Part shown: positions 35,252-46,000 of the stretch, piece by piece
How positions within the stretch are numbered: the first letter of the stretch is position 1
Layout of the letters: the number at the start of each line of letters is the position of its first letter
NCBI RefSeq assembly: GCF_000516985.1
Contig: NW_006917096.1
Span: 729,606 to 793,605, forward strand
Direction of reading: 5' to 3'
DNA length: 64,000 nt
Origin: Pestalotiopsis fici W106-1
Lineage: Eukaryota > Ascomycota > Sordariomycetes > Amphisphaeriales > Sporocadaceae
The notes under the pieces: generated by a model
Told to the model about the DNA's origin: nothing
The model's database searches: none
The model's input: the letters and a program-made list of their open reading frames with translations, nothing else
Translations under genes and position numbers: made by a program

Positions 35252-36135
35252 CTAGCTTCGTTGGTTCGTATCTTGTAGCTGATACGCCACCGTCCTGATC
35301 CTACCGTCCTTCGCGCGCAATTCGCATAAGACCTTCTTGTCATAATATACCAAGTTGAATGGCGGCTCCGTAAGCTCAACACCTGAATTGAACATCACTC
35401 TAACGTTTCCGGTAAGTATATCATGGTTTGGTGTAAAGGGGTCATCGAAAGGTATATGCTCCGTTATGATTGCCCACTGATACTGGCCCAGTTTCGGAAG
35501 AAAATCTGAGATTTGCTTGTTGCTAAGATGTTGTAGTACCTGCCGGATAAACACTACGTCTCCTGGCGGTAGCTCAGCGGTGACGATATCAAGGACTCGA
35601 AAATCAACGTCTTCGACCGCGTAAGCGACCCGATTGTACTCAATCATGGCGGGAACGACATCGCAGGCAACGTAATGGTCTGCGGCACTGCGAATTCGTC
35701 GTCCAACGTTGAAATCGCCGCACCCGAGATCGACGGCATCCGGCGCCTTCGAAAATGTGTCTTTGATGAAAGACCGGACATTCAACACATATGGATCCAC
35801 AATTCCCATATTATGAGACCCTGAACCGGAGTTGAAGGGCGTTTCTGTTGTAGACTCGCCCCATATACCAGCTTGATAGATGAATGAAAAAACCTCTGTC
35901 GTAGTCCTACTGTATATCAGTTGCGCACCAAATAAATCTTAGAGCGTGTACATAAGAATGTCACTATAGACGAGGCAAACTATAGATGATGGACATCCGC
36001 CTCTAGGATGTGAGTATCTTACCTCTCTCGAGTGTCGTGTGTCTGGTAACGAATGTAAATCATATACAATAACCCCAAAGCTATCGCAACAAGCGAGACA
36101 CAAGATAGCCGTGAACGTGGAAGATGAATGAGCAT
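35252..36135 (-). CDS. Membrane-anchored SAM-dependent methyltransferase
   Basis: Two exons (36135-36023 and 35909-35252) encode 256 residues. Exon 1 is a signal anchor: MLIHLPRSRL followed by SCVSLVAIALGLLYMIYI. Exon 2 has IYQAGIWGES and FNSGSGSHN, then the class I methyltransferase core: AVDLGCGDFNVGRRI (motif I, GxGxxN-like), VACDVVPAMI (acidic end of strand 2), VDFRVLDIV and DVVFIRQVLQHLSN (motif IV). The 113-bp intron has GTAAG and two acceptors three bases apart (CAGTAG), both in phase. A single-exon reading from 35809 would lose the anchor. The likely role is O- or N-methylation of a cluster product at a membrane. It is divergently arranged with the transporter, sharing a promoter region of about 0.7 kb. 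Confidence 0.83.
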
Positions 36136-36827
36136 TTTGACTGTGATCGGATAAAAAGTCTGAGTCTCACGCTACACGATTGAAATTTTTGAATTTCCTT
36201 TTTTGAAGCGATATAACCCCGTGTAGTTATGTATTAAATTCTGCTTCCGAACATTCCTACGAAACACCATAATATAGCCTTGGCCCTTCAATATTCAATG
36301 ATGGTACTTACAATATACAAGGCTATAGGAAAGAAAACAGAAAAGAAAAAAAAAACATTTTATCTTAACAAGACGCGCGACACGAGACCACCTTGACGCC
36401 AAGATCAGCGGTGTAGGGTGTCACTCAACGTTATTGATGCACTGCTTATGCAGTCCCACATTAGCTTGAATCCTTCTGACTCTGCCAGAGTAGGTCATGA
36501 AATACACGACTCGAAGAGTTAAAACGCCACTACAGGATAATGATGCATGACCCTTCGAGCAATTTGGTACATCATCCTATCCAGGGGCATCGTATCCGAG
36601 CGGATCTTACCAGCTCTTCCCCGACAAATTACTTTCATAGCCATTTTATAGCCATCGCATTAGCAGCAAGCCAAGCTTCTTACCTGCCAGCATTTGGCGC
36701 ATTGCGTATAACATGTGGCGTCATGCCGTCGTTGTTGACCTCCGATTCATTGCTAAACGCGACCTCTATTTTCCGCTGTCATTTCTTACTTAAAGTCCCA
36801 ATCCCATTCTCCACTCTTGATAAGGCC
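36136..36827. promoter_or_regulatory. Divergent promoter region, methyltransferase/transporter
   Basis: The two genes start at opposite ends and point outward. An in-frame ATG for the transporter exists as early as 36540, but family alignment favours 36828, leaving about 0.7 kb for shared control. No factor-binding site is recognised. Confidence 0.45.
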
Positions 36828-38275
36828 ATGGATCTGTATCTTAATTCCCTCTGCGCGATTACTTTGGCAAATTCAATAGTGCTGTACCTACTCCTTATAC
36901 AAAATCACGTCACTGTTGAAATTTTCAGCGGTAGCGCCGCGAAATCACGCCTGGGTCTTAATTTCATGCTCATTTATGCCCTTGTGTTGGGCGCAGACTG
37001 GCTCCAAGGCTCTTTCTTCTATGCTGTATACAGGGAAGCTCATGGCTTGCCGGACAAAACAGTCGGCAGGCTTTCCGCCGCGGGCTTTGCGGCTGCCGGG
37101 TTGTCTGCAACTTTCATCGGTAGCCTTGCTGATAGATACGGAAGGAAAAAGGCGTGTCTTGGTTATTGTGTCTTCTCAGTACTGTCCTGTGTGACCGTGC
37201 TAGTACACGATCTCCGAGTTTTGTTCGCTGGACGCCTTTTCGGCGGTGTCGGGACTACTCTACTCTACAGTGTCTTCGAGCCATGGTTCCTCAGTGAGCT
37301 TGATCGGCTGTGCAATAATTCCATAGAGAGGGAAAACATCTCGACCAATATGTTCTCGCTTCTATCCATCCTTAATGGCTTGATCGCGATAGGATCTGGG
37401 GTATTCAGCCAATGCCTTGTTGCGAAAACGGGTTCTACGAAGTCGCCATTCATTGCTAGCGCAGTTCTTCTTATGTTCAGCGCTCTACTCATACAATGTA
37501 GATGGGTATGTGGAAGGATGTGAAGAACGTCTTCATTAGAAAATCCCTCTAATATGTTCACAGACTGAGAACTATGGTCACCATACGCTGAATATGTATC
37601 ACGAGATTCTAGACACCATCAGACTCATCCGTGGTACTTGGGGTAAGTCATAACGATATCTGAGCGATCTCTCTAATTGATACCAGATCCTCAGGTTCCA
37701 TGGCTGGTCATGGTGGTCTGCATTTTCGAGTCGATAATCTACATCGTGATCTACTTTTGGCCGGCAGCAATTGTCTCGACCCGGATGAACGCTGGTGCTC
37801 CCGCACCATTCGGACTGATTTTCGCTAACTTTATGTCAATAATGATGCTAAGCTCTATGATCTTCAGGCTTTTATCGCAAAGATTTACCTGGACGATTAA
37901 TCGGCTCTATAGTTCTCGGTATCTTTTGATGGTCTCCGGGCTCAGCCTTGTGGTAACTGGATTAGGTGAATCAGAAGCATTGTGCTTCACTTCCCTCTGC
38001 CTTTTCGAGGCCTGTGTGGGTTATTACAGCCCTTTCATAGCAACTCAAAAAGGCCAGATCGTGTCCAACAAGTATCGAAGTAAGTTTTATGGGTTTTTAA
38101 GGGTGCCGGTAAACAGCTTGGTCATTATTACTCTTTCATATATCAAAACAGGTATTTACGGCCCCGAGTAACTACAGCTATGCTCTCCATTAAGCTCTTC
38201 CTAGGCGATGCGTATCGGAATGCGGTTTTCATAATTAGCAGTGTGGTACTTATCTCGGGTAGTTTTGCTTTGTGA
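36828..38275 (+). CDS. MFSD5-type major facilitator transporter
   Basis: This belongs to the MFSD5-like branch of the major facilitator superfamily; characterised relatives transport molybdate. Exons 36828-37505, 37564-37642 and from 37687 join in phase. Signatures are YALVLGADWLQGSFFYAVY, the loop motif GSLADRYGRKKACLGYC, AGRLFGGVGTTLLYSVFEPW and, near the end, YRSKFYGFLRVPVNS. The 3' end is uncertain. Read straight, the frame stops at 38171 and lacks the last helix. Removing 38152-38177 (26 bp, GT...TAACTACAG) restores phase into AMLSIKLFLGDAYRNAVFII and a stop at 38275, which matches the family end, but 26 bp is shorter than usual fungal introns. In a biosynthetic cluster it could export product or supply a substrate; which one is not determined. 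Confidence 0.78.
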
Positions 38276-38287
38276 TGGGATTGAACG

Positions 38288-38666
38288 CGGGTTACGCCAC
38301 GTCTTCACATATTCCCAGTCAAGCAAATGCTTCTTGAGGTCGGCCGGGTCGGTCGAGGAGGCCAATGAATGAGATATAGATCAACATAATCAGTGCCCAG
38401 TGCTTCTAGGGACTTATCCAGCGCCTCGGCAACGCGAGTCTGCCATTAGTTGTACAACTTGGTCGTCAGCCAGATATCGCTTCTCGGGACTCCGGAACTA
38501 CGGATGCCGTCGCCGACTTCGGCTTCGTTGCCATAGGCCGCGGCAGCATCAATATGTCTGTAACCGATTCGTAGGGCAGCTTCGACCGCTGCTCGCACCT
38601 CGTTCGGCTTTGATTGCCAGGTCCCGAGACCAACTGCAGGAATTTTGTCTTTCGTGTTGAGAGTAT
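38288..38666 (-). pseudogene. Aldo/keto reductase N-terminal fragment
   Basis: The minus strand reads IPAVGLGTWQSKPNEVRAAV, ALRIGYRHIDAAAAYGNEAE (catalytic Asp and Tyr positions visible) and IWLTTKLYN, the first half of a glycerol-dehydrogenase-type AKR. A TAA at 38448-38446 follows, then [19 protein letters not shown] and [11 protein letters not shown], and after a frameshift [13 protein letters not shown]. No start codon is in frame and the remaining half is missing. It is unrelated to the intact AKR at 15.7 kb beyond the superfamily. It may be a lost tailoring enzyme of the neighbouring PKS. Confidence 0.8.
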
Positions 38667-40031
38667 AGATCCTTCTTCATGTCTAATCAAATCAGCGATA
38701 TACGTGACAAGAGCTTGACACTTGAGCTTTGACAAGAATCAAATTCGAGTGCTTCCTACCGTATGTTTGTCGCGGCGGAAGCTATGGTTTCGCTGAGTGA
38801 GGTGAAGTGCTGTAAGTAGCAACCCACTATTACAGTCCGTCAGTGGGCACTTATATAGGATAAATATGATCAACATCTAACGGATTCGTCGTTTGAGAAT
38901 GTTAATCTTGATATGATGGTCGTGGCCGAGGTAGTTAATGGACTGAAGCGGTGTCATTCCATCGTCAGTCAGAACTTGAGCCGTCGCCACTGGGCAGGTC
39001 TTCGTGGAATTGCTGGAAGACGTACTTCCAAACATAAGATGCTGAAATTTTGGTTTATTAGTCGGAAAAGCGGAAAGATCAAAGACCGCGTGTCAGGACC
39101 AAAGGATCGAAATTGCGGCTTTGCACTTCCAATAGCCAGTTTCCTGGTCGAAGCGACGGACCAATCATCGTCCCCGAGCGAAATGCGTCTATCTCTAGTT
39201 CCGTCTCTCATGACGTTGTTAGATCACACAGGTCATATACTAGAAACGATGCTTGTAAGATGGTGGGCTATTCTTGCACTTCGCAGACCAGACAGTGCAG
39301 GACTACTATCATGGGCTCATGCACCGATTCCGCTGCACCACTGTGATCATAATAATTTCGGCTCAATAGCATAAATGGGACAAAATACGCTCAAGTCCAT
39401 CAGTTTGAATATGCGTCTATGCGTTTATCCGCGCTTGATTGTGGCCTGACTGTTACTATTGGAAGAAACATTACAGACCACTTGGAAGCATTATAGACCA
39501 CTTGGCTACCAACGCAAGGCAACTCATTTCAGCGTCTCATCCACAGACTTGCTCGAGCCGTTTCATGGCGAATCAACTATTATACATTACAGAGATGAAC
39601 GATCTACTTTTCCATACTTGAATAACAGCTTCGGCCGCTATCCTAGACTTGGAACCCCTTTCGGACTGCAAAGCCCGTCGGAAGATATTGAGTGCTTGAA
39701 ACGCAAGAAATGCAGGTGCCTTCAACCTCTAAGCCCCGTCCACTACTCTCTGTATGTCATTGAAAAAAGTTTCGAGGCCATCCTCTGACGCGTCCTTGAC
39801 CCAATCCTACAATTCTATGCCTTTTCTCATGCCTTGTACCATTTTCTGCCCCTCATTGGCGAAAATGCGGCTTCCCCCGGCTGCGTTGACGCAAAGAGTT
39901 AATATAAAACTGAAATGAAATATTATTCTACACTTCTCTATGTCATAATCGAGAAAAATGACAACGCAAAGAACTGGTCATTCTTCCGAAACCCCTGACC
40001 GAACCACCCGTGAGCAATCGATCCGCCCTTG
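38667..40031. other. Spacer downstream of the PKS
   Basis: No confident gene. Frames at 38913-39374 (plus) and 39459-39788 (plus) have no recognisable content; a short direct duplication (AGACCACTTGG twice) is seen near 39475-39505. These could be further relics. Confidence 0.45.
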
Positions 40032-43000
40032 TCAAGCCTGCCGCAGTTTCTCCACAACAGAGTCCGCAAGCGAAGACAGCGAGCGAGTGGCACTAAGAAG
40101 ATCTAGAAACGGTACATCAATCTTGAACGTGGCCCAAAACCAGGTCCTAAACTCGGAAGCGATCATACTGTCCACGCCGAACTGGGCCAGGGGTTTCGTG
40201 ACCAATATGGCATCCAGCGGCGTGAGGATGAGATTCGAGAATTGCTTCTGAATAACCTTCAGTACGGCGTCCCGGTGCGACTTTGCATCCGTGGCCGTTG
40301 ACAGCGAGTCCAACCCTGTTTGTTGAGCCTCCTCGGCCCACACTGCAGAGCTCGCCGCAAAGCGACCTTTTTTTCCTGCATGATGTGCGGTGCGCGTCAG
40401 GTTTTGGACTTCCAGAGCATGTGCCACGATGCTCGCGCGCGGATCCTGGAAGGGGAGATTGTTGACATCAAAGCCTTTCGCCATCAGATTCTGAAGGCCG
40501 AGCGACTCCAAGCCCGTCAAGATGTGCGCTTGCGCGAGGTCGAGATTCGCAGAACTGGTAATGCCAAAATCGACGATCTGGAGAAAGTCCTCCTCGTTCA
40601 GTGGGTAGATACCTCGCCGCAGCAGGATGGCTTCGATCTTCGGGTTTTCATGCAGATATCCGACTTCCGAAACCATTCCCAGACCGACTGAGACGGCAGG
40701 CTTGCCCTGCTCCCGCCTCCAGCGTGCAAACGCGTCAAGGAAGCCGTTGGATGCGCAGTAGTTTGCCTCCGTAGCGATGCCCACCGTCCCCGAAATGGAG
40801 GATGTCATGAAGAAGAAGTCGAGATCATCATCGCAACCGTCAATGGCGTTATGTAGGTTCCAGGTGCCCGCCCACTTGGCATCGATTCCCTGATGCCACG
40901 CATCGTTCGACATGCGGGAGAAGAGCGCCTCCTGGAGGCCCATCGCAGCCTGTATCACGCCGCCGATCGGCCCGCCCAAGGCCTTGCAGGCCTCGACAGC
41001 CTCGAGCACATCGTCACATCGTGTCACGTCTCCCTTTACGACCTTCACCTTCACGTCTGCGTCCTCGAGAAGGGACACCAGCCTTTGTGCGGATGGACTG
41101 TCACAGCCCGACCTTCCCAGGAAAACAAGGCGTCGAGCACCGCTGGAGAGTGAATGTTCAGTAAATACCACGCAACAACCATGGTCATCGATATGGAGGA
41201 GTGGTCCTACCGCGTTGCCATCCAGCGACTGATGCTTCTCCCAAGACCACCCAAACACCCTACAAGCAGGTATACTTTGCTGGGATCCAAGAGCGATTGG
41301 TATCTTGGCGGAGAGACCTAGAGGGCGTTATAAAACGATCAAGGAACGAAGCGACCGTGGACTTGGTGCTTACTCGTATCTGGCTCAGCCCATTCTCAAG
41401 TGAAACCACAACCTTGCCGATGCGCTCAGCCGATGAGAAATAGCGGTATGCCGAGGTTATATCAGAAACGTCGAACACCTTGAAAGGATTCGTCTTTATT
41501 TTACCAGACCGGTACCAGTCCAGAGCCGTTTTCATGTTTCTACTCAAACTGTCAGATAATACTCGATTCAAACCATCGGTAAAGGGCGGAGAACGAGACC
41601 TTGCATATTTTGAAAGTTGGGCCGGGTGGTTGGAATGAAACATCTCGCTGAGATCGAAAGCAGTAAACGTCGCGTTCCGTTGGAACATGATCATGTCCAG
41701 CCGACCTGCATCGACGAGTTCGCGTTTGCTTACTTCCACGAACCTGCCAAAGTCGGCGATGCATCTCCAGCTCGCGTGCATCAGATCGCCAACCAGCGAG
41801 TTCAGGACAACATCGACGCCGCGCCCCGCCGTGGCAAGGTGTATCCCCTGGACGAAAGACGAATCGCGAGAGCTGAAGATGTGCGATGGCTTGATGCCAA
41901 ACTGTGACACGAGAAAGTTCTTCTTCACATCTGAGCTCGTGGTCGTGTAAACCGTTGCTCCCGCCCTCTGTGCCACTGCGGATTCGGCCGTGGTTAGCTC
42001 TTGACCAGAGGGGACCACTCTTCAATGATCATCACCGCAACGGCGCGAGGGATAAAATGGGCAAAGGGCGCTTCGGGAACAGGGGACATCTGGGGCAGGG
42101 CAACTCACCATTGATTGCAGCTATTCCGAGAGCGCCGGAACCAGCATGGATTAGGATAGATTCCCCTTTGGAAAGACGAGCGCAGTCGTGCAGTGCGTAT
42201 AGCGCCGTGCTGTAGGGCACCAGAATCGTCGACAGTGTGGCGAAATCTTCGTCCGGGAGAAGCTTTTGTACCGTCCACGCCGGCACTCGCTCGGTAGTGG
42301 TGAAGTAGTTTGGCACCATTGCCACAACTCGGTCTCCCGCCTGGAGATGTTCCACATCGTGAGCGACCTTCAGCACCTCCCCTGAGAACTCGCAAGCCGT
42401 GGTGGCACCTCGTATGTCCAGTCGCCCGTGCAGGTTGTATATGTCTTTGGCATTCAGGCTGACCGCCTTGATCTGAATGTCAACAGCCCCGCCCGGCAGG
42501 TCCGTAGGGGGCTCGCGTAATTGCTTGAAGTAAATAGAGTCCATCAGCCCAGGCGTACCAACTGCAAATCTGCAGACCCCTGCATTTCGCAATGTGTCAT
42601 TGCATGTGTGTACTTTGCCTCGCTCTTCCTGGCGCATGCGGAACAGAGTGTTGAGATCTTTGTCGGGGGCGAATCTACTAATGTACAGTAGGCCATCTCG
42701 CTGTATGAATTCCTTATCGTCCGTGTCGCCTTGGGCCACGAATGCCTGAAGCAGGTTGCTGCATGTCAGCGCCATGGTCTGTTCGAAGTCACGATGACGG
42801 CCGATGTCTACCACCGTGAAACGCATCGAGGGCTGTTCCAGCATGAGGGACCGTGACAAGCCATGCGCCATGGTGAGCCGAGGGTTCGACTCTTCCAGAC
42901 CACTGCTGCCGGTAATCCATGATAGATCAGAGACCTTTCCAGTCATCTCGCGCAAAAGATCCATGTCTTCAGGGTTCATCGAGGCCAAGAACTCGTTCTC

Positions 43001-46000
43001 TAGCTCCAGGAGAGAGATGCAGAACGTTTCCTGGTCTAGACCAGCCGAGTGTATACCGGTCAAGGAGACCCTCTGTACGAGGCCAACATCGACCGTCTTT
43101 TCGAAGTAGGCCGTCAAGGCTTCGGTCAATTGATCAGTTGCAGGAGAGTTTTCACGGTACTATGAAAATCAGTCAAGGGACTCACAAAACACTTTTACCT
43201 CAACTTACCACCAGCACTACCTTTTTCCCTTTGGGAAAACTGCTCTGTGCACTCCGAGTTGCGAGGATAATGTTGCATCCAACGTCGGTGACAGAGAAGT
43301 TTGCGGAAATCAGAACATTGACCAGCTCCGGCGTTCGTCGAGCGATGACGAAACTCAGATTGCTGCTCATCCTGCTCAGTATTTCTTTGACCCAGCCATT
43401 GTGCGAGGAGGTATACTGCGTGTGGTCAGCAAGTACTAAGCGATTAGATTGTGCTCAATAAACCCACCTCCAGGGCCACGACAAGATTGAAGAGGCCCTC
43501 CGAGTCATTTTCCACCTCAATTTCTCCATTCTCGAGGACGTTTCCACGGTGCCAGCTTCCGCACCGAGGGAAGTCCGTATCCTGATCAAGAAGGTCAAGC
43601 CACTCCCTCGTTTTGCACGAGCAGAGACCAGAGAGCTCCAAAGCACGCATATTCGGCATTTTATGTGCGACTAGGTCAAGGAGGATCGTTACGATACTCT
43701 GCCTCATGTCGTTCATTGAGTCTCCCTCCTCCTGCTGGAAGGCATTGTTTACGTACCGAGCCAATGCGGTATCCGAGCCTGGACCAACACGTGTTATGTC
43801 CGGTTTCCAATGAATCCGGAGGCATGGGTGGCGTTGATCAATCTCTCTTTGATCGATACTGCCGTGATAGCGCGACGTCCGGACATCCTTCATGTCCAGT
43901 ACTGGATACCCACGGCCGTCTCGGAGCGTGCAATCGAGGACCATCCTGGTAAAGCCTGTTGCCACCGACCGTGTATGTATGGTTGCTTTGGTTTCCCCAG
44001 CACGAGGAGGCTGTACGTGACACTGTGAAATGAACACAGGCATCCATGCCCCAAGAGTGGCCACGTTGCCTCCCGTAAAACCAAAGATGGCTGTTTGGAT
44101 GCAAGCGTCGATCGCGATGGGATGTATCATGTACGCTGACCCAGTCGATGGTGGAGACTCCAGGTTGGTCTCGCCCACAGCCGCCTGCTGTTTCCTACTT
44201 CCATGGGTCGAGAGACCTGTTACTGACTGGAATGATGGACCGAAGTTCAAGCCCTCTTCGCGTAGCTTTTGGTACCACTTATTCATATTCCACCTGTCGT
44301 AGTTGTCGTTCGTCTGGAGGAGAACAGCACCCTCCTTTTCTGGGGCATTCGCCGTTCTGATATATCCGGCACAGTGCTCCGTAGCTGCACCCCTTGACTC
44401 CACGAGGACACCGAGAACTCGTACCATTCGTCCGAGGTAGATGCAGAAGATATCCTGCAGGCCCTCAGATTAGTGTGTAGCTCTAGAACCTCGTTTCCAG
44501 CCTCTGAGTTGTCCGGAATGACCAAGGCTTTATTGATGGCTACATCTCTCAGCTCGAAACCCCGATCGTTCTGTGGAGCACTCTGCACTTGGGAGAATGA
44601 CTCAATTGCCATGGCGATGTATCCAGCGGCGGGGAAGACAATCTGTGCCTCTAGCTTGTGGTCACGAAGCCACGGAATCTCGTTCAGGCTAAGCAGATTT
44701 CGCCAGGCCCACTGGAGCCCGCTTCCAGCAAGCTGCTGTGATCCAATGAGCTCGTGTCGCACATGCTTTCGGTTTCGCAAGTCAGAGCTGGTACGCGACT
44801 CTTCCCAGAGAAGGGGGCTTGAGTAGTTCCAAGGGTATGGTGGAATGTTGACCAAGGCAGAGGCGTCGTCAGAGATGCCGTTTACCTCAGCCCAGTCTAG
44901 TTCGTGACCATGGGAAAAAAGACTACCAGCCAATATTTTCATGGCTAGGTCGCTGTCACTGTCCCTCGACAAGGTAACACTGTACGGTAAGTCCTTCTTC
45001 TTGTTACTGGCAAGAGTACGAAGGACTGGGCCCTTCAGAGCATGATGAGGTCCTATTTCGATCAGATGATAGTCGCCAGCTTCAACCAACCGTGTCAACG
45101 CAGAAGAGAATTGGACGGTGTTTTCGAGATTCTTTCGCCAATACGTTGGACTTGCGCACTCTTCGGCATGCAGAGCGATGCTCCCTGCTGTAGAAAACAT
45201 GTCTACTTTGGCGTTGTGTCTCAAAGCAAGGGTGGCGCAATCCAGGAACGGTGTGATCAGGCGCTCATAGAGGTCTCCGGTGTCTCTCATGAGATGAGAA
45301 TGGTAGGCTTTGCCCCCCGTATCGAGCTGTCGTACAAATTTCCCTTGTGCCTGAAGCTCAAGGTGCAAAATCTCGATCGCATCTTCGGTGCCGCTTATCG
45401 TGACATTCTCTGAGTCATTGATACAGGCTACGCAGACTTCTTTCTTCAAATCCTTTTCTTGTATGATGCACTCAACGGCTCGCTGTCCCAGACCGACTGC
45501 CAGCATCGCCCCAGGAACGTAAAAGCTCTCAACCGCGTAGCCCCTCAAGTAGGCCACGATGATTGCTTGGGATGCAGTGAGCAGTCCTGCAGCATATGCT
45601 GCAGCAATTTCTCCCGAAGAGTGGCCAAGTACGGCTGATGGGGAAACTCCCCAAGCTCGCAACACGTCAACAATTCCAATCTGTATAGCTGTACAGAGGG
45701 GCTGACTGTATGAAGCACGGTTGACGTTGTCGGTAGAGGAGTTTGATATTTCTTGCTCCAAAGTCCACATTGGCTTCTGTCCATCAGGAAGCGACTGGAG
45801 CGTGCGATCAAGCTGTCTGATGGTCTGGCAAAAAGTTTGATTTTGGGCTATAAGATTGCTTGCCACTGTCGTTTATCAGTATAAAGTACAGAAAACACAG
45901 TTTTTAGGTAGATAAATACGTACTTCCAGCATACTGAGCGCCCTGTCCAGTGAAGATGAATGCCGCGGGTAGGCTGTGCCTTGGTGTGGACTTGGTGGTT

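Noticed and set aside
27000..36000. A ribosomal-peptide precursor with Kex2-type repeats near the UstYa genes
   Set aside because: No short secreted frame with repeated core and KR/RR sites was found on either strand; one could still be hidden by introns.
38913..39374. 153-codon plus ORF between AKR relic and PKS
   Set aside because: No domain, no splice continuation, and mixed composition; not supportable as a gene.
44350..44427. An intron as explanation for the frame change in PKS exon 8
   Set aside because: No donor/acceptor pair here gives the needed phase while keeping both flanking DH blocks, whereas a single missing base does.
45866..45866. Separate second gene starting at exon 8 of the PKS
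   Set aside because: The AT domain begins in exon 7 ([12 protein letters not shown]) and continues through a phase-correct splice into exon 8, so it is one gene.
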